Assembly (NCBI RefSeq): GCF_010499455.1
Contig: NZ_JAAGOH010000005.1
Coordinates: 1 to 64,000, forward strand
DNA: 64,000 nucleotides
Direction: 5' to 3'
Source of the DNA: Ideonella livida
GTDB lineage: Bacteria; Pseudomonadota; Gammaproteobacteria; Burkholderiales; Burkholderiaceae_C
The translations under genes were made by a program, and so were the position numbers. Of this stretch, positions 37,771 through 48,124 are shown in pieces (within the stretch, counting starts at the first letter, position 1; the number at the start of each line of letters is the position of its first letter). The notes under the pieces were generated by a model. It searched no databases. It worked only from the letters and a program-made list of their open reading frames with translations, and was not told the DNA's origin.

Positions 37771-38895
37771 TCATCGCCACTGCAGGGCCAACAGGCTGCC
37801 CTTGGACGTCACCACCAGCACCCGACCGTCAGGCAGCGACATCGGCGCCTGCCGGATGGCACTGCCGTCGGTCTCCATGCGCATCAGCGCGTCTCCCGCC
37901 TCGCGGGAGAAGAGGTGGAGCCACCCCTGGGTGTCGCCCACCAGAAGCCCCTGGGGCAACAGAGCCGGCGCCCCGAGCCCGCGGTATAGCAGCGCTTCTT
38001 GCAACCAGGCCTGCTCACCCCGATTCCGACGTCTGACCACGATCCGGTCGGCGCCGTCCACGGACGCCAGGACTTCACGGTCCGCGGCCACAGCCCCCAC
38101 ACCCCCCATGGGGGCCGACCACTGGACGGCTGCACGCTCGGTGTCGACGCAACCCACGGCGTTCTGGAAGGCCCGCATGCACAGTACCCGTCCGTCCCGG
38201 GCCACCGGCCCCACCAGATCGGCCAGCCGCTCCACCTCATTGGTGCCGCGCGGGGAGGCCACCAGAACCTCCCAGCGCACCTGGCCATTCAGGGGGTCGA
38301 CCCCCAACAGGCGCGAGGCATGGCCCACCACCAGGGTATCGCCCACCGCAGTGAGTACCCCGAACTGGGACAGCGTGAGCGGATCTGCCGGGCGGCGCAA
38401 CGTCCACAGCCGGTGGCCATCGCGCACATCAAAGGCATGGACACTGCGGTCCACCGCCTGAACGAAAACGCGCTCACCCGCCACCAGCGGCGGAGTGGCC
38501 ACGTGGACACCCAATCGATCGCGCCACTTGACCCCGTCTCGGGTCAACACCTGCAGTTCCTGGTCCTGGGTCACCACGGCCACATGCTGGCCGTCATAGC
38601 CCGGCCCCGTCGCCAATGGTCGCGCCAGCGCTACACGCCACTGTTGGGTGCCATTCAAGTCCAGTGCCTGGACCTCACCCTCATCGCTGGCCACCAGCAA
38701 CTGGTCCGCCTTGAGGGCAACGCCGCCGCGAAGCAGGCCACCGACGCGTTGCTGCCACGCAGTCTTCGCCGAAACCTTGGCCACCAGAGGCTGCAGTTCA
38801 GCAGGCTTGGGTCGATCGGACGATGCGCATGCCCCCAGCAGCAGCACCAACAAGCCAGCCGCGAATCCCCGCCAAGCGCTGGGAGGCTGCCACAT
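37771..38895 (-). CDS. bamB: Outer membrane protein assembly factor BamB
   Basis: Lipoprotein of the BAM complex; an eight-bladed PQQ-type beta-propeller that binds BamA POTRA domains. The 374-residue precursor has a lipoprotein signal with lipobox LLGAC (Cys near residue 23). Blade repeats follow, such as [40 protein letters not shown] and [18 protein letters not shown] 38895 overlaps the stop of the TPR gene by one base (TGATG), and der follows. Confidence 0.93.
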   Translation of the reverse strand: MWQPPSAWRGFAAGLLVLLLGACASSDRPKPAELQPLVAKVSAKTAWQQRVGGLLRGGVALKADQLLVASDEGEVQALDLNGTQQWRVALARPLATGPGYDGQHVAVVTQDQELQVLTRDGVKWRDRLGVHVATPPLVAGERVFVQAVDRSVHAFDVRDGHRLWTLRRPADPLTLSQFGVLTAVGDTLVVGHASRLLGVDPLNGQVRWEVLVASPRGTNEVERLADLVGPVARDGRVLCMRAFQNAVGCVDTERAAVQWSAPMGGVGAVAADREVLASVDGADRIVVRRRNRGEQAWLQEALLYRGLGAPALLPQGLLVGDTQGWLHLFSREAGDALMRMETDGSAIRQAPMSLPDGRVLVVTSKGSLLALQWR

Positions 38896-39575
38896 CACTT
38901 CTGCTCCTTGCCGTCCGCCGGGGCCGAGGCGGCGGCGGGTGCCGCACCGGCCGCCGCCAGCTTGGCCTCGACGACTCGACGGTATTCCAGCGTTTCAGCC
39001 AGGTCGGCATGGGCCTTTTGCCAGGCGCTCACGGCGGCTTCGCGCTGTCCCTGCCCCATGGCCAGGTCGCCACGCCGGTCATTCACCAGGGCCTTGAAGG
39101 CGGGGTCATCCACCGCATCCAGATACTTGCCGGCCTGTACCCAGTCGGCCCGGTCCATGGCCAACCCCGCCAGTCGCAGCTGGGCCAATGCGCGGTGCCC
39201 CTTGTCCGCGGCATGGCCCGCCACCCAGTCCAGCACACCCGCGGCGGATTCAATTTGGCCCTTCTCGGCCTGGCTGCGGGCCAGCAGCAGGCCGGCATGA
39301 CCCGTCAAGGTGGCACGCCCGAAACGGTCCTTCATTTCTCCAAACAGGGTCTGGGCCTTGTCCAGGCTGCCACCTTGCAGCGCCTGGTCCACCTGCTCGA
39401 ACACCACAGCCGCCTTGGCGGCCTGTTCACGCTGCCACCAGTTCCAGCCGTTCCACCCGGCAAAGGCCAGCAGCACAAGCGTGGCCACGGCGGTGATCAA
39501 GTTGCCATATTGCTTCCAGAACGCCTTGAGCTGGTCGATCTGTTCCTGCTCTTCAAGATCAAGTTGTTGGGCCAT
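38895..39575 (-). CDS. YfgM-like inner-membrane TPR protein
   Basis: A 226-residue single-pass protein: short acidic cytoplasmic N-terminus (MAQQLDLEEQEQIDQLKAFW), one membrane helix at about 25-43, and a periplasmic Ala-rich helical repeat domain. The C-terminal tail is Ala/Pro/Lys-rich. Topology, size and location between hisS and bamB match YfgM, which in E. coli binds the PpiD chaperone and the Sec translocon. It couples translationally to bamB through the TGATG overlap. Confidence 0.9.
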   Translation of the reverse strand: MAQQLDLEEQEQIDQLKAFWKQYGNLITAVATLVLLAFAGWNGWNWWQREQAAKAAVVFEQVDQALQGGSLDKAQTLFGEMKDRFGRATLTGHAGLLLARSQAEKGQIESAAGVLDWVAGHAADKGHRALAQLRLAGLAMDRADWVQAGKYLDAVDDPAFKALVNDRRGDLAMGQGQREAAVSAWQKAHADLAETLEYRRVVEAKLAAAGAAPAAASAPADGKEQK

Positions 39576-39642
39576 GAGGGCTGCCCGCCAGGGGCTGAAA
39601 CATTGAACACGCGGGGCACAGGGCCCCGGACAAAGCGGTCGA

Positions 39643-40929
39643 TTATGCGGCGCTCAGCTCGGACGCCCAGGCGGCCAGACCGGCCAGGGGCAGGAGCCGC
39701 TGCTCACCGGCCCCATCACGCAATGGCTTGAGCGCCACCTCTGCGCGCGCCAGCTCATCACTGCCAAAGACCAGCGCGTAGCGCGCGCCACTGGCATCAG
39801 CTTTTTTGAACTGGGACTTGAAGCTGCCCTGCCCAGCCGAGCCCCCTGCGTGCATCTGCACTTTCAGGCCAGCCGCACGCAGAGCCTCCAATGCCGGCAT
39901 CACCTGCGGCCAGGCCTGGGCGTCAGGAACCACCGCATAGACGTCCGGAGCGCCAGCGTCCACTTGGACCCCCATCTCCTCCATCAAGGCCAGGATGCGC
40001 TCGATGCCCAAGCCCCAACCCACCGCCGGGGTGGCCTTGCCGCCGATCTGTTCAAACAAGCCGTCATAACGGCCCCCTCCGCAAACAGTGGCCTGAGACC
40101 CCAACCGGTCCGTCACCCACTCGAACACGGTGAGGTTGTAGTAGTCCATGCCGCGCACCAGGCGAGGGTTCAGACGGTAGGGTTGACCCACGGCGTCCAA
40201 CATGGCGCAGACCTGTTCCAGGTGCCGGCGGGAACCCTCGCCAAGGAAGTCGACCAGCCGGGGGGCGGCGTCCACAAGGGTCTGCATGGCCGGATTCTTC
40301 GTGTCAAGAATGCGCAGCGGGTTGCTGTGCAGGCGGCGACGGGCGTCCTCGTCGAGCGCTTCGGCATGGGCCTCAAAGTAGGCGATCAAGGCCTCGCGGT
40401 GCGCCTTGCGCTCCTGAGGCTGACCCAGGGTGTTGAGCTCCAGACTGAGGCCCTCCAACCCCAACTCCTGCCAGAGCGCGCGGGCCATGAGAATCACTTC
40501 CACATCGACATCGGCGCCGGCAAAGCCAAGCGCTTCGACGCCCACCTGGTGGAACTGGCGGTAGCGGCCCCGCTGCGGTCGCTCATGGCGAAACATCGGC
40601 CCGGTGTAGAACAGACGACGCGGACCGTCATAGAGGAGATTGGACTCGGCCACCGCCCGCACCACGCCGGCGGTACCTTCCGGGCGCAAAGTCAGCGGAT
40701 CCCCGTTGAGACGGTCCTCGAAAGAGTACATCTCCTTCTCGACGATGTCGGTCACCTCACCCAACCCACGCACGAACAAGGGCGTGTGCTCCACGATGGG
40801 GGTGCGAATGTTTTGGTAGGCATAGCGCTGCATCACACGACGCACCGCCGCTTCCAGATGCTCCCACCGGGAAGACTCCGGCGGGAGGATGTCGTTCATG
40901 CCTTTGACGGCCTTGAAGGTGTCTGCCAT
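39643..40929 (-). CDS. hisS: Histidyl-tRNA synthetase
   Basis: Class II synthetase charging tRNA-His. The 428-residue protein from [20 protein letters not shown] shows motif 2 in [20 protein letters not shown] and the HisA/B motifs [15 protein letters not shown] and [15 protein letters not shown]. Motif 3 is [12 protein letters not shown], and an anticodon-binding C-terminal domain ([20 protein letters not shown]) follows. It differs from the regulatory paralogue HisZ at 31003, which lacks that domain. An intrinsic terminator lies between ispG and hisS. Confidence 0.96.
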   Translation of the reverse strand: MADTFKAVKGMNDILPPESSRWEHLEAAVRRVMQRYAYQNIRTPIVEHTPLFVRGLGEVTDIVEKEMYSFEDRLNGDPLTLRPEGTAGVVRAVAESNLLYDGPRRLFYTGPMFRHERPQRGRYRQFHQVGVEALGFAGADVDVEVILMARALWQELGLEGLSLELNTLGQPQERKAHREALIAYFEAHAEALDEDARRRLHSNPLRILDTKNPAMQTLVDAAPRLVDFLGEGSRRHLEQVCAMLDAVGQPYRLNPRLVRGMDYYNLTVFEWVTDRLGSQATVCGGGRYDGLFEQIGGKATPAVGWGLGIERILALMEEMGVQVDAGAPDVYAVVPDAQAWPQVMPALEALRAAGLKVQMHAGGSAGQGSFKSQFKKADASGARYALVFGSDELARAEVALKPLRDGAGEQRLLPLAGLAAWASELSAA

Positions 40930-41027
40930 GGGATTCCTGGACGCAGGCCATGAGGTTGGGCCCGCCATGGGGAGAGGCGGTCAGCGCCGGTGTCTCGAGG
41001 GACACCCATGGCTGCCGCCGATCGAAG

Positions 41028-41066
41028 AAAAAGGCGCACCGGGTGGGACACCCCGCCATGGTGCGC
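41028..41066 (-). terminator. Intrinsic terminator between ispG and hisS
   Basis: On the minus strand GCGCACC pairs with GGTGCGC (plus-strand arms 41060-41066 and 41034-41040), enclosing a small inner hairpin. TTTTT follows (plus A-run 41028-41032). It lies 34 nt after the ispG stop, so hisS may also have its own promoter in the remaining 100 nt. Confidence 0.7.
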
Positions 41067-41099
41067 GCCGTAGGCGGGGGCAGCGGATCCGGTGTGGCC

Positions 41100-42395
41100 T
41101 CAGGACCCGCCGAAGCGACGCTGGATGTAGCTCTCGACCAGCGCCTGGAACTCGCGGGCGATGCCCTCGCCCCGCAGCGTCAAGGCCTTCTGGCCGTCGA
41201 TGAACACGGGGGCGGCCGGTGCCTCGCCCGTGCCCGGCAGGCTGATGCCGATGTCGGCATGCTTGCTTTCGCCCGGGCCGTTGACGATGCAGCCCATGAT
41301 GGCCACCTTGAGCGATTCCACCCCAGGGTAGCGCTGACGCCAGACCGGCATCTGGGCCCGCAGGAAGTCGTCGATTTGCTTGGCCAACTCCTGGAATGTG
41401 GTGCTGGTGGTGCGACCACAACCTGGGCAGGCCGTGACGCTGGGATTGAAGCTGCGAAGTCCGAGCGACTGAAGGATCTCCAGGGCGACCACCACCTCCT
41501 GCGTACGGCTTTCACCCGGCTGCGGGGTCAACGACACGCGGATGGTGTCGCCAATGCCCTGCTGCAGCAACAAAGCCAGCGCGGTGGACGACGCGACGGT
41601 CCCCTTCACACCCATACCCGCCTCGGTCAGGCCCAGGTGCAAGGCATGGTCGCAGCGCTGCGCCAGCGCTTGGTACACGGACACCAGGTCCTGCACGCCA
41701 CTGACCTTGCAGCTGATGAGGATCTGCTCTGCCGGCAGCCCAATGGTGCGCGCCTCATGCGCCGACTGCAGTGCCGACTGCACCAGCGCCTGATACATGA
41801 CCTGTTTGGCATCCCAGGGCGTCGCGCGCCGGGAGTTCTCGTCCATCATCGACGCCAAGAGTTCCTGGTCCAGGCTGCCCCAGTTGACGCCGATGCGCAC
41901 CGGCTTGTCCCACCGGCAGGCGGCCTCAATCATCTGGGCGAACTGGCGGTCGCGTTTGTCGCCCTTGCCCACGTTGCCGGGGTTGATGCGGTATTTGGAC
42001 AAGGCCTGCGCGCAAGCCGGATGCTCCGTCAGCAGACGGTGGCCGTTGTAGTGGAAGTCGCCCACCAGCGGCACGTCCACCCCCATACGGTCCAGCTGCT
42101 CGCGGATGGCGGGCACGGCCTCTGCCGCTTCCGGCGTGTTGACGGTGATGCGTACCAGTTCGGAGCCAGCCTGCGCCAACTCCTTGACCTGGATCGCGGT
42201 GCCGATGACGTCCACCGTGTCGGTGTTGGTCATGGACTGCACCCGAACCGGGGCGTCACCGCCAATGGTGACCACCCGCTGCCCCCAGGCCACACGGGCC
42301 TGCAGGCTGCGCCGGGGACGCGGCAGTGCCGCCTCAATGGGCTGATCCCAGGAGAACAAGGACTTGTCCTGCGTCACGTGCGGCGCCTCCGTCAC
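41100..42395 (-). CDS. ispG: (E)-4-hydroxy-3-methylbut-2-enyl-diphosphate synthase
   Basis: Iron-sulfur enzyme of the MEP pathway converting MEcPP to HMBPP. The 431-residue protein shows [41 protein letters not shown] and [12 protein letters not shown]. Cluster ligands are seen in [16 protein letters not shown] and [19 protein letters not shown]. It is longer than the E. coli enzyme (372 aa), from an N-terminal extension and an insertion. GTG start at 42395 overlaps the rodZ stop (GTGA). Confidence 0.95.
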   Translation of the reverse strand: MTEAPHVTQDKSLFSWDQPIEAALPRPRRSLQARVAWGQRVVTIGGDAPVRVQSMTNTDTVDVIGTAIQVKELAQAGSELVRITVNTPEAAEAVPAIREQLDRMGVDVPLVGDFHYNGHRLLTEHPACAQALSKYRINPGNVGKGDKRDRQFAQMIEAACRWDKPVRIGVNWGSLDQELLASMMDENSRRATPWDAKQVMYQALVQSALQSAHEARTIGLPAEQILISCKVSGVQDLVSVYQALAQRCDHALHLGLTEAGMGVKGTVASSTALALLLQQGIGDTIRVSLTPQPGESRTQEVVVALEILQSLGLRSFNPSVTACPGCGRTTSTTFQELAKQIDDFLRAQMPVWRQRYPGVESLKVAIMGCIVNGPGESKHADIGISLPGTGEAPAAPVFIDGQKALTLRGEGIAREFQALVESYIQRRFGGS

Positions 42396-43348
42396 TTCCA
42401 GTCGAATTTGGCCACGTTGTCACGCGACCAGGCGGCCAAGTCCACAGACTGCCCCCTGAGGGACAACTCGGTTCCGGCCACATTGCCGATGCGCACACGC
42501 ACCGGGGCCACGGCCACGCCTTCAAGCACCTCACCCACACCCAGGGCCCTCCCGCCCAGGACGCGACCGTCGGCGCCGGTGAACTCCACCCAGGTGACTT
42601 GACGCGCAACGACACGGATCGGCACCGGAGCAGCAACGCCTGCGGCCGGCCCTGATGTCGCAGTCGAAGTCGCAGTCGCAGAGGCCACCGGCACGGCACT
42701 GCCCGCCCCGACCGGCACCACCGCCATCGAGGCCGCCGGCAGCACCGCACTGGCCCCGCTCACCGCCACGGCTACCGACGCGACTGCGGCCGGCGCCGAG
42801 GCCTGACCCACGGCTGACTCCAAGGCGGCCGAAGCGGCCTCCGCCGCGGAGGCCGCTTCGGCCGGCGCCATCTGGCTGGCGGCCTCGCGCCAGCCCAGGA
42901 CCCAGTCCTCCGGCGCCGCCCACAGCGCCGCGCTGGCCACCACCAGCACGCCCATGCCGGCCAGCAACCGACTGTGGCGCCCCACCACGGCACCCACGCC
43001 ATGCGGACTGAGATCGGGATCGGCAAACGATGCGTTCAGCCCGGGACCCACACGGGTCAGGTCGTTGCTGCCCTGCACGGGCAGGAGGGCCAGCACCGGA
43101 GCGGTCTCAATGCGCAGCGCGCGACAGGCACTCTGTGCCAAGGCACGCAGAAAGGTTGGGCTGACAAAGGCAGCATGGTCATCACGCTCCAATGCCTGCA
43201 GCTTGGCTGCGGGCACCTTCAGCTGTAACGCCAAGGCCTCCAGATCCAGGCCAGCGGTCTCGCGAGCCTGGCGAAGCATGGCGCCCGCGCTGCGGCCCAC
43301 GGCCGACACGGTCTCCTCAGCGGCCGGGGTGGCCTCTTGCTCACTCAT
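42392..43348 (-). CDS. rodZ: RodZ-like cytoskeletal HTH membrane protein
   Basis: Bitopic protein that links MreB filaments to the cell-wall elongation machinery. The 318-residue protein has an N-terminal Cro-like HTH (about 20-90, with [20 protein letters not shown] and [19 protein letters not shown]) and one membrane helix near 128-150. A periplasmic linker of almost pure Ala/Val/Ser/Gly (155-245) and a DUF4115 beta domain ([19 protein letters not shown], ending NVAKFDWK) complete it. Its start overlaps the pilW stop by 8 nt, and its stop overlaps ispG. Confidence 0.88.
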   Translation of the reverse strand: MSEQEATPAAEETVSAVGRSAGAMLRQARETAGLDLEALALQLKVPAAKLQALERDDHAAFVSPTFLRALAQSACRALRIETAPVLALLPVQGSNDLTRVGPGLNASFADPDLSPHGVGAVVGRHSRLLAGMGVLVVASAALWAAPEDWVLGWREAASQMAPAEAASAAEAASAALESAVGQASAPAAVASVAVAVSGASAVLPAASMAVVPVGAGSAVPVASATATSTATSGPAAGVAAPVPIRVVARQVTWVEFTGADGRVLGGRALGVGEVLEGVAVAPVRVRIGNVAGTELSLRGQSVDLAAWSRDNVAKFDWK

Positions 43349-44228
43349 CAAACAGCCCTTTTTCGTACAGCTGCACTTCAGGCGAACCCTGGAACCGCTC
43401 GGACAGTTGGCGACCCAGGACACGCATCACCGCTGGCTGGTCCAGCTTGCGCTCGATGCGGATGGCCAGCCACAGCGACTGGGCGCTGACCATGTCCTCG
43501 CTGACGTTGACGCGACGCACATAGAAGCGCGCACGCTCGAACTCACCTCGGCGATAGAGCACCTCGGAGAGGTTTACCGCCACGGTCGGACTGCCGGGAT
43601 CCAATTCAAAGGCCCGCATCAGCGACTGCTCAGCCTCAGGCAGACGCCGATCGCGCGCCTGACACACCCCCAACGCCAGGAACGTCTTGCCCTGCTCGCG
43701 ATAGGACGGCTGGGCATTGGCGCGCAGGAACTGCCGCTCCGCTTCCCCGTAACGGCGCTGCTGGCACAGGAACCAGCCATAGTTGTGCAAGGTGTCGGCG
43801 TGGTCGGCGTCCACCGACAAGGCCCGACGGAAACTTTCCTCGGCCAGCACCGGCTCCTTCATGGCGCCATAGATCAAGGCACGCAAGTTCAGGGCGTCAA
43901 GGTAAGTGGGCTTGGCCACCAGGGCCTGCTTGACCTCATCGAGCGCCGTGGTGTGCTGGCCACGTTGGAAATAGGCAGCCGCCAGCTCCAAACGCACGCG
44001 GGCTCGGCGATCCAGGTCGGTCTCGTCCGAGGCGGTGCGCACATCCCTGCCGGTCGGGCCGGTGGAGCAGCCGCCCAGGCCCGCCCCGGCTACTGCCACC
44101 ACCACCAGGGTCAGGCTCATCAATGCCTTGCTCCAGGCGGCATCCTGACGCCGCCAAGGCTGTCTCCGCGAGCCGGCTTGCGGCCCCACCACAAGCCACT
44201 GGCCATGTCGGCCCCGACCTTCAGACAT
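43341..44228 (-). CDS. pilW: Type IV pilus biogenesis lipoprotein PilW/PilF
   Basis: Outer-membrane TPR pilotin that helps the PilQ secretin assemble. The 295-residue precursor has a long N-terminus before a lipoprotein signal ([17 protein letters not shown], Cys near residue 54). TPR units follow, such as [20 protein letters not shown] and [20 protein letters not shown]. The translation start could be the internal Met before SLTLVVV, which would give a normal-length signal peptide. It overlaps rlmN upstream and rodZ downstream by 8 nt each. Confidence 0.9.
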   Translation of the reverse strand: MSEGRGRHGQWLVVGPQAGSRRQPWRRQDAAWSKALMSLTLVVVAVAGAGLGGCSTGPTGRDVRTASDETDLDRRARVRLELAAAYFQRGQHTTALDEVKQALVAKPTYLDALNLRALIYGAMKEPVLAEESFRRALSVDADHADTLHNYGWFLCQQRRYGEAERQFLRANAQPSYREQGKTFLALGVCQARDRRLPEAEQSLMRAFELDPGSPTVAVNLSEVLYRRGEFERARFYVRRVNVSEDMVSAQSLWLAIRIERKLDQPAVMRVLGRQLSERFQGSPEVQLYEKGLFDE

Positions 44229-45372
44229 CGTCGTCCCCCTGGATCACGTTGATCGGAATGGTGAATCGATGGGCCATTCTCTCGGCAGCTCGAGTGCGGT
44301 CCATGACCTCACCGGCCAGCTGGCCGCAGGCGGCATCGATGTCATCCCCCCGGGTACGGCGGACGGTGCAGACCAAGCCGGCGCCCTGCAGATGGCGGGC
44401 GAAGGCCTGAACCTGCTCAGGTGCAGAACGCTTGAGCCCCGAGGCCGGGAAGGGGTTGAACGGAATGAGGTTGATCTTGCAGGGAACGCCATGCGGGCCC
44501 TGCACCAGATCGAGAAGGGCTTGCGCATGCTGCAGGCTGTCGTTGACGCCATCCAGCATGCAATATTCGAACGTGATGAAGTCGCGCGGCGCGCGGCTCA
44601 GGTAGGCCCGGCAGGCCGCCATCAGCTCCTGCAGCGGGTACTTGCGATTGAGCGGAACCAGCCAGTCACGCAGGCCGTCCTGGGGCGCATGCAGCGACAC
44701 CGCCAGCGCCACAGGACAATCTTCCTGCAGACGCTCCATCATGGGCACCACACCCGAGGTCGACACGGTCACCCGGCGCCGCGACAGGCCGTAGCCGTGG
44801 TCGTCCAGCATAACCCGCAGTGCCGGCACCAGCGCAGAGTAGTTCTGCAGGGGCTCGCCCATGCCCATCATGACCACATTGGTCACGGCACGATCCCCCG
44901 AGGACCGCACACCGCGGGCGGTCAACTCGCGCTCAGCGTGCCAGAGCTGGGCCAGGATCTCACCGGTGGAGAGGTTGCGGCTGAACCCCTGGTGACCGGT
45001 GGAACAGAAGCGGCATCCGACCGCACACCCGGCCTGCGAGGACACGCACAGCGTGCCACGGTCGGCTTCAGGGATGAACACCGCCTCCACAGCATTGCCC
45101 GCCCCAACGTCGAAAAGCCACTTCACGGTGCCATCGGCTGAGGTTTGCTCGGTGAGGACCGACAGCCCCCGGATTTCCGCCGTGGCCGCCAGCTTGGCCC
45201 TGAAGGGCTTGGCCAGGTCCGACATGGCGGAGAAATCGGCGCAGCCGCGCTGGTGGATCCAGCGGAACAGCTGCGTGGCACGGAATCGCTTCTCGCCAAG
45301 CGACTCGCACCAGGCCGTCATGCCCTCCAGATCCAGATCAAGCAGATTGGTCACGTGGCGGGCTCCGGACAT
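44221..45372 (-). CDS. rlmN: Dual-specificity 23S rRNA/tRNA adenine-2 methyltransferase RlmN
   Basis: Radical-SAM enzyme that methylates A2503 of 23S rRNA and A37 of some tRNAs. The 383-residue protein has the radical-SAM cluster motif [19 protein letters not shown] (CX3CX2C), [19 protein letters not shown] and the SAM-binding region [39 protein letters not shown] holds the C-terminal catalytic Cys. It follows ndk by 51 nt. Confidence 0.95.
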   Translation of the reverse strand: MSGARHVTNLLDLDLEGMTAWCESLGEKRFRATQLFRWIHQRGCADFSAMSDLAKPFRAKLAATAEIRGLSVLTEQTSADGTVKWLFDVGAGNAVEAVFIPEADRGTLCVSSQAGCAVGCRFCSTGHQGFSRNLSTGEILAQLWHAERELTARGVRSSGDRAVTNVVMMGMGEPLQNYSALVPALRVMLDDHGYGLSRRRVTVSTSGVVPMMERLQEDCPVALAVSLHAPQDGLRDWLVPLNRKYPLQELMAACRAYLSRAPRDFITFEYCMLDGVNDSLQHAQALLDLVQGPHGVPCKINLIPFNPFPASGLKRSAPEQVQAFARHLQGAGLVCTVRRTRGDDIDAACGQLAGEVMDRTRAAERMAHRFTIPINVIQGDDDV

Positions 45373-45423
45373 GGGTGCGAGGGCGCTCAGGCTCGGTTCA
45401 GGCGGACAGGGGCAGACGTGCGA

Positions 45424-45849
45424 TCAGCGCGAGCAGATCTGCATGCCGGGGAAGAAGAACGCCACTTCAACGGCGGCGGTCTCGGCGGCGTCAGAGCCGT
45501 GCACGGCGTTGGCGTCGATGCTGTCAGCGAAGTCGGCGCGGATGGTGCCCTTGTCGGCCTTCTTCGGGTCGGTGGCGCCCATCAGCTCACGGTTCTTGGC
45601 GATGGCGCCTTCGCCTTCCAGCACTTGAACCATGACCGGGCCGGAGATCATGAACTTGACCAGGTCACCGAAGAAGGGACGGGCCTTGTGGACGGCGTAG
45701 AAGGCTTCGGCTTCGGCTTGCGACAGCTGCATCATGCGGGCGGCGACCACCTTCAGGCCGGCGCCTTCGAAGCGGGCGTAGATCTGGCCGATCACGTTCT
45801 TGGCAACGGCGTCGGGCTTGATGATGGACAGGGTACGTTCGATGGCCAT
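45424..45849 (-). CDS. ndk: Nucleoside diphosphate kinase
   Basis: Equilibrates nucleoside triphosphates through a phosphohistidine. The 141 residues from [20 protein letters not shown] are standard length, and the active-site His is in [20 protein letters not shown]. The ATG at 45849 has GGAG upstream. Two strong hairpins and a TAGAAT box lie between rluB and ndk, so it may be expressed from its own promoter. Confidence 0.96.
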   Translation of the reverse strand: MAIERTLSIIKPDAVAKNVIGQIYARFEGAGLKVVAARMMQLSQAEAEAFYAVHKARPFFGDLVKFMISGPVMVQVLEGEGAIAKNRELMGATDPKKADKGTIRADFADSIDANAVHGSDAAETAAVEVAFFFPGMQICSR

Positions 45850-45900
45850 GGAGGGCTCCTGATGTGAACGGCGCAAAGGCCGATCGGTACTGGGAAATGA

Positions 45901-45927
45901 AGCCGGGACGGAAGTTCCGTCCCGGCT
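45901..45927 (-). terminator. Perfect palindromic hairpin upstream of ndk
   Basis: The 27-nt element AGCCGGGACGGAA-G-TTCCGTCCCGGCT is perfectly self-complementary apart from its centre. On the minus strand it is followed by TTCATTTCCC, a weak T-rich stretch. It most likely ends rluB transcription or attenuates transcription into ndk. Confidence 0.6.
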
Positions 45928-45939
45928 GGTGAATCGCGG

Positions 45940-45966
45940 ATTCTAGCGGGCCGCCTGCCGGCGGCC
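45940..45966 (-). promoter_or_regulatory. Second hairpin and TAGAAT box between rluB and ndk
   Basis: GGCCGCC (45949-45955) pairs with GGCGGCC (45960-45966) directly after the rluB stop. On the minus strand TAGAAT (plus 45940-45945) follows and would be an acceptable -10 hexamer. A transcript from it would begin just before the palindromic hairpin at 45901-45927. Confidence 0.35.
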
Positions 45967-45971
45967 CCGGC

Positions 45972-48080
45972 TCAACGACGGCCCTTGCGGCCGCCGCCAC
46001 CACCACCACCGCCGCCGCCAGAGCGGCCTTGCAGCTTGCGCACGAAGGCATCAGCGCCGATGTAGCCCACAGAAGTCTGCATCGGATCGGGCTGGCGTTG
46101 GCTGTTGCCACCACGACCGCCCTTGCCCATCAGGCCAGAACCCCGCCCCCCCTGGACAAAGCGCTTGTCGTAGGTCTGCTCCAACGGGTTGGGAATGGGA
46201 CCGTTCTCCAGGTCCTCGTCAGTGCGTCGGCTGCCGCGGGGTTTTTGCGCGGCGCGCCGGTCGAAGGTCTGCAGCAACGGGTTGGGGATGCGGGACGGAT
46301 CACCCGGCTCGCGCTGCATACGGTCCTCGCGACGGTCATCACGGCGCTCCTCACGGGGCTTGCGCTCAGCACGGCCTTCCGGACGGCCCTCGACCCGCTC
46401 GCGCTTGCCCGCTCCAGCCCGGGACGACTCCTGCCGCGGACCACGTTCGGCACGCTCACCGCGCTCACCACGGTCGCCGCGCTCATTGCGCTTGCCACGG
46501 CCCTCTTCACCTGCCAGCGCCTCGCGCACCGGCTTGTCGGCGGCTTCGCCGCGGGCACGTTGCCCCCCGCGCCCGGGCTTGCCTGCCGGAGTGCCCTGTG
46601 GACGCTCGCCACCCGCGCCACGGCCTGCAGCGGCTTCCTGGGCCGCAGTCAGTTGCTTGAGCAGTCGCACTTCCTGATCGCCCAGGTCCACCCAGACACC
46701 CCGCTTGAGGCCCTTGGGCAGGACGATGTTGCCGTAGCGGATGCGGATCAAGCGGCTCACGGTGAGGCCCACAGCGTCGAAGAGCTTGCGCACCTCGCGG
46801 TTGCGGCCTTCGGTGATCACGACGCGGTACCAGCGATTCACGCCCTCGCCACCCCCATCCTGTACGGACTTGAAGGCCGCGGCCTGCCCTTCGATGTCCA
46901 CGCCCTTGAGCAACTGCTCGCGCTGCATGTCCTCCAGGGTACCCAGCACACGTACCGCGTACTCACGCTCCACGCCAAACCGCGGGTGCATGAGCTTGTT
47001 GGCCAGGTCCCCGGACGTGGTGAAAAGCAGCAAGCCTTCGGTATTGAGGTCCAGACGCCCGACGGACTGCCACTTGCCGTGTGGCAAACGCGGCAGGTTG
47101 CGGAACACCGTCGGCCGTCCCTGCGGGTCATTGAAACTCACCACTTCGCCAGCAGGCTTGTGGTAAGCCAACACGCGGGTGGGCGGGGGCGCGATCCGGA
47201 TGCGCACAGCCTTGCCATCCAGCGTCACCTTGTCGCCAAAGGAGACGCGCATACCCACATGGGCCGCCTCACCATTGACCGCCACACGGCCTTCCTGGAT
47301 GGCGGCCTCCATGTCCCGACGCGAACCCACACCCGACTGGGCCAGCACCTTGTGCAGCTTGGGCGTGTCGCGGTCAGGCTGCAGCACGCGCTTGGTGGTC
47401 GAGGCCTCAGTAAGGGCCGAAGCCAGATCGGCTTCCGTGGCCTCTCCGAGCACGTCGTACTCACCTTCGAGCACGCTCAGGAACACCTCGCTGCTCACAC
47501 CCGACACATCAGGCAATGCCACGTCGCCGACCTCGCCCACCTCCTCGGAAGGCGACTCCTCTTGCAGGGCGACCACGTCCTGCACGGCCGGAGCCGACAC
47601 CACTGCCTGCACGTCGGCAGACTCGGCCACCGGCGTCGTCTGCTCAGCAGCGGCAGGCGCCGCCACAGCGTCGGCCGCCGCCTTGCTGACCCGGGGCTTG
47701 CGCTTGGCAGGGATCTTGGGCGCAGCAGCCGGCTCCACCGGCGTGGCCGCCATGGCCCCGACGTCTGCCTGGACCTCCAACTGGGGCGGCACCTCGACCA
47801 CCGGCTCCGCCAAGGCCTGAGCCGCCGCAGCCGCCTCCTGTGCCAGCGACTGGCTGGCCACCGCCGGCTTGCGGGCCCGCGGAGCGCGCGGCTTGCGCGC
47901 TGGAGCCTCCACCTCGGCTGGGGCCACCGGGGCCTCGGCCTCAGCAGAAGCCACCGGGGCCTCGCCCACCTGCTCCGCCGCCTTGGTGCGCCGCACACGC
48001 GGCTTTTTGGCGGGCGCGGCAGGGGCACCCAGGTCGTCGGCGCCTTGGGGCGGCAGGGAGTCAGGAGTCTCGGTAGTCAT
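45972..48080 (-). CDS. rluB: 23S rRNA pseudouridine synthase RluB with very long extensions
   Basis: RsuA/RluB-family enzyme expected to form pseudouridine 2605 in 23S rRNA. The family core (about residues 230-475) is standard: S4 domain TPKLHKVLAQSGVGSRRDME, then catalytic GRLDLNTEGLLLFTTSGDLA with Asp near residue 340, and EGRNREVRKLFDAVGLTVSR. It is framed by about 230 residues of Ala/Pro/Glu/Val-rich sequence before and about 225 residues of Arg/Gly/Glu-rich sequence after, making 702 residues against some 290 in E. coli. MTTETPDSLPP at 48080 is the chosen start. The tail ends in a poly-Gly and GRKGRR stretch. Confidence 0.92.
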   Translation of the reverse strand: MTTETPDSLPPQGADDLGAPAAPAKKPRVRRTKAAEQVGEAPVASAEAEAPVAPAEVEAPARKPRAPRARKPAVASQSLAQEAAAAAQALAEPVVEVPPQLEVQADVGAMAATPVEPAAAPKIPAKRKPRVSKAAADAVAAPAAAEQTTPVAESADVQAVVSAPAVQDVVALQEESPSEEVGEVGDVALPDVSGVSSEVFLSVLEGEYDVLGEATEADLASALTEASTTKRVLQPDRDTPKLHKVLAQSGVGSRRDMEAAIQEGRVAVNGEAAHVGMRVSFGDKVTLDGKAVRIRIAPPPTRVLAYHKPAGEVVSFNDPQGRPTVFRNLPRLPHGKWQSVGRLDLNTEGLLLFTTSGDLANKLMHPRFGVEREYAVRVLGTLEDMQREQLLKGVDIEGQAAAFKSVQDGGGEGVNRWYRVVITEGRNREVRKLFDAVGLTVSRLIRIRYGNIVLPKGLKRGVWVDLGDQEVRLLKQLTAAQEAAAGRGAGGERPQGTPAGKPGRGGQRARGEAADKPVREALAGEEGRGKRNERGDRGERGERAERGPRQESSRAGAGKRERVEGRPEGRAERKPREERRDDRREDRMQREPGDPSRIPNPLLQTFDRRAAQKPRGSRRTDEDLENGPIPNPLEQTYDKRFVQGGRGSGLMGKGGRGGNSQRQPDPMQTSVGYIGADAFVRKLQGRSGGGGGGGGGGRKGRR

Positions 48081-48124
48081 GATGTGTGAGGCAACGGGGC
48101 CACCCTGTGGGGCGGCAGGAAAAA

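Noticed and set aside
46029-48089. 686-codon plus-strand frame antisense to rluB
   Set aside because: Its His/Leu/Gly/Arg repeats are the mirror of the Ala/Pro and Arg/Gly tracts of RluB; there is no domain in it.
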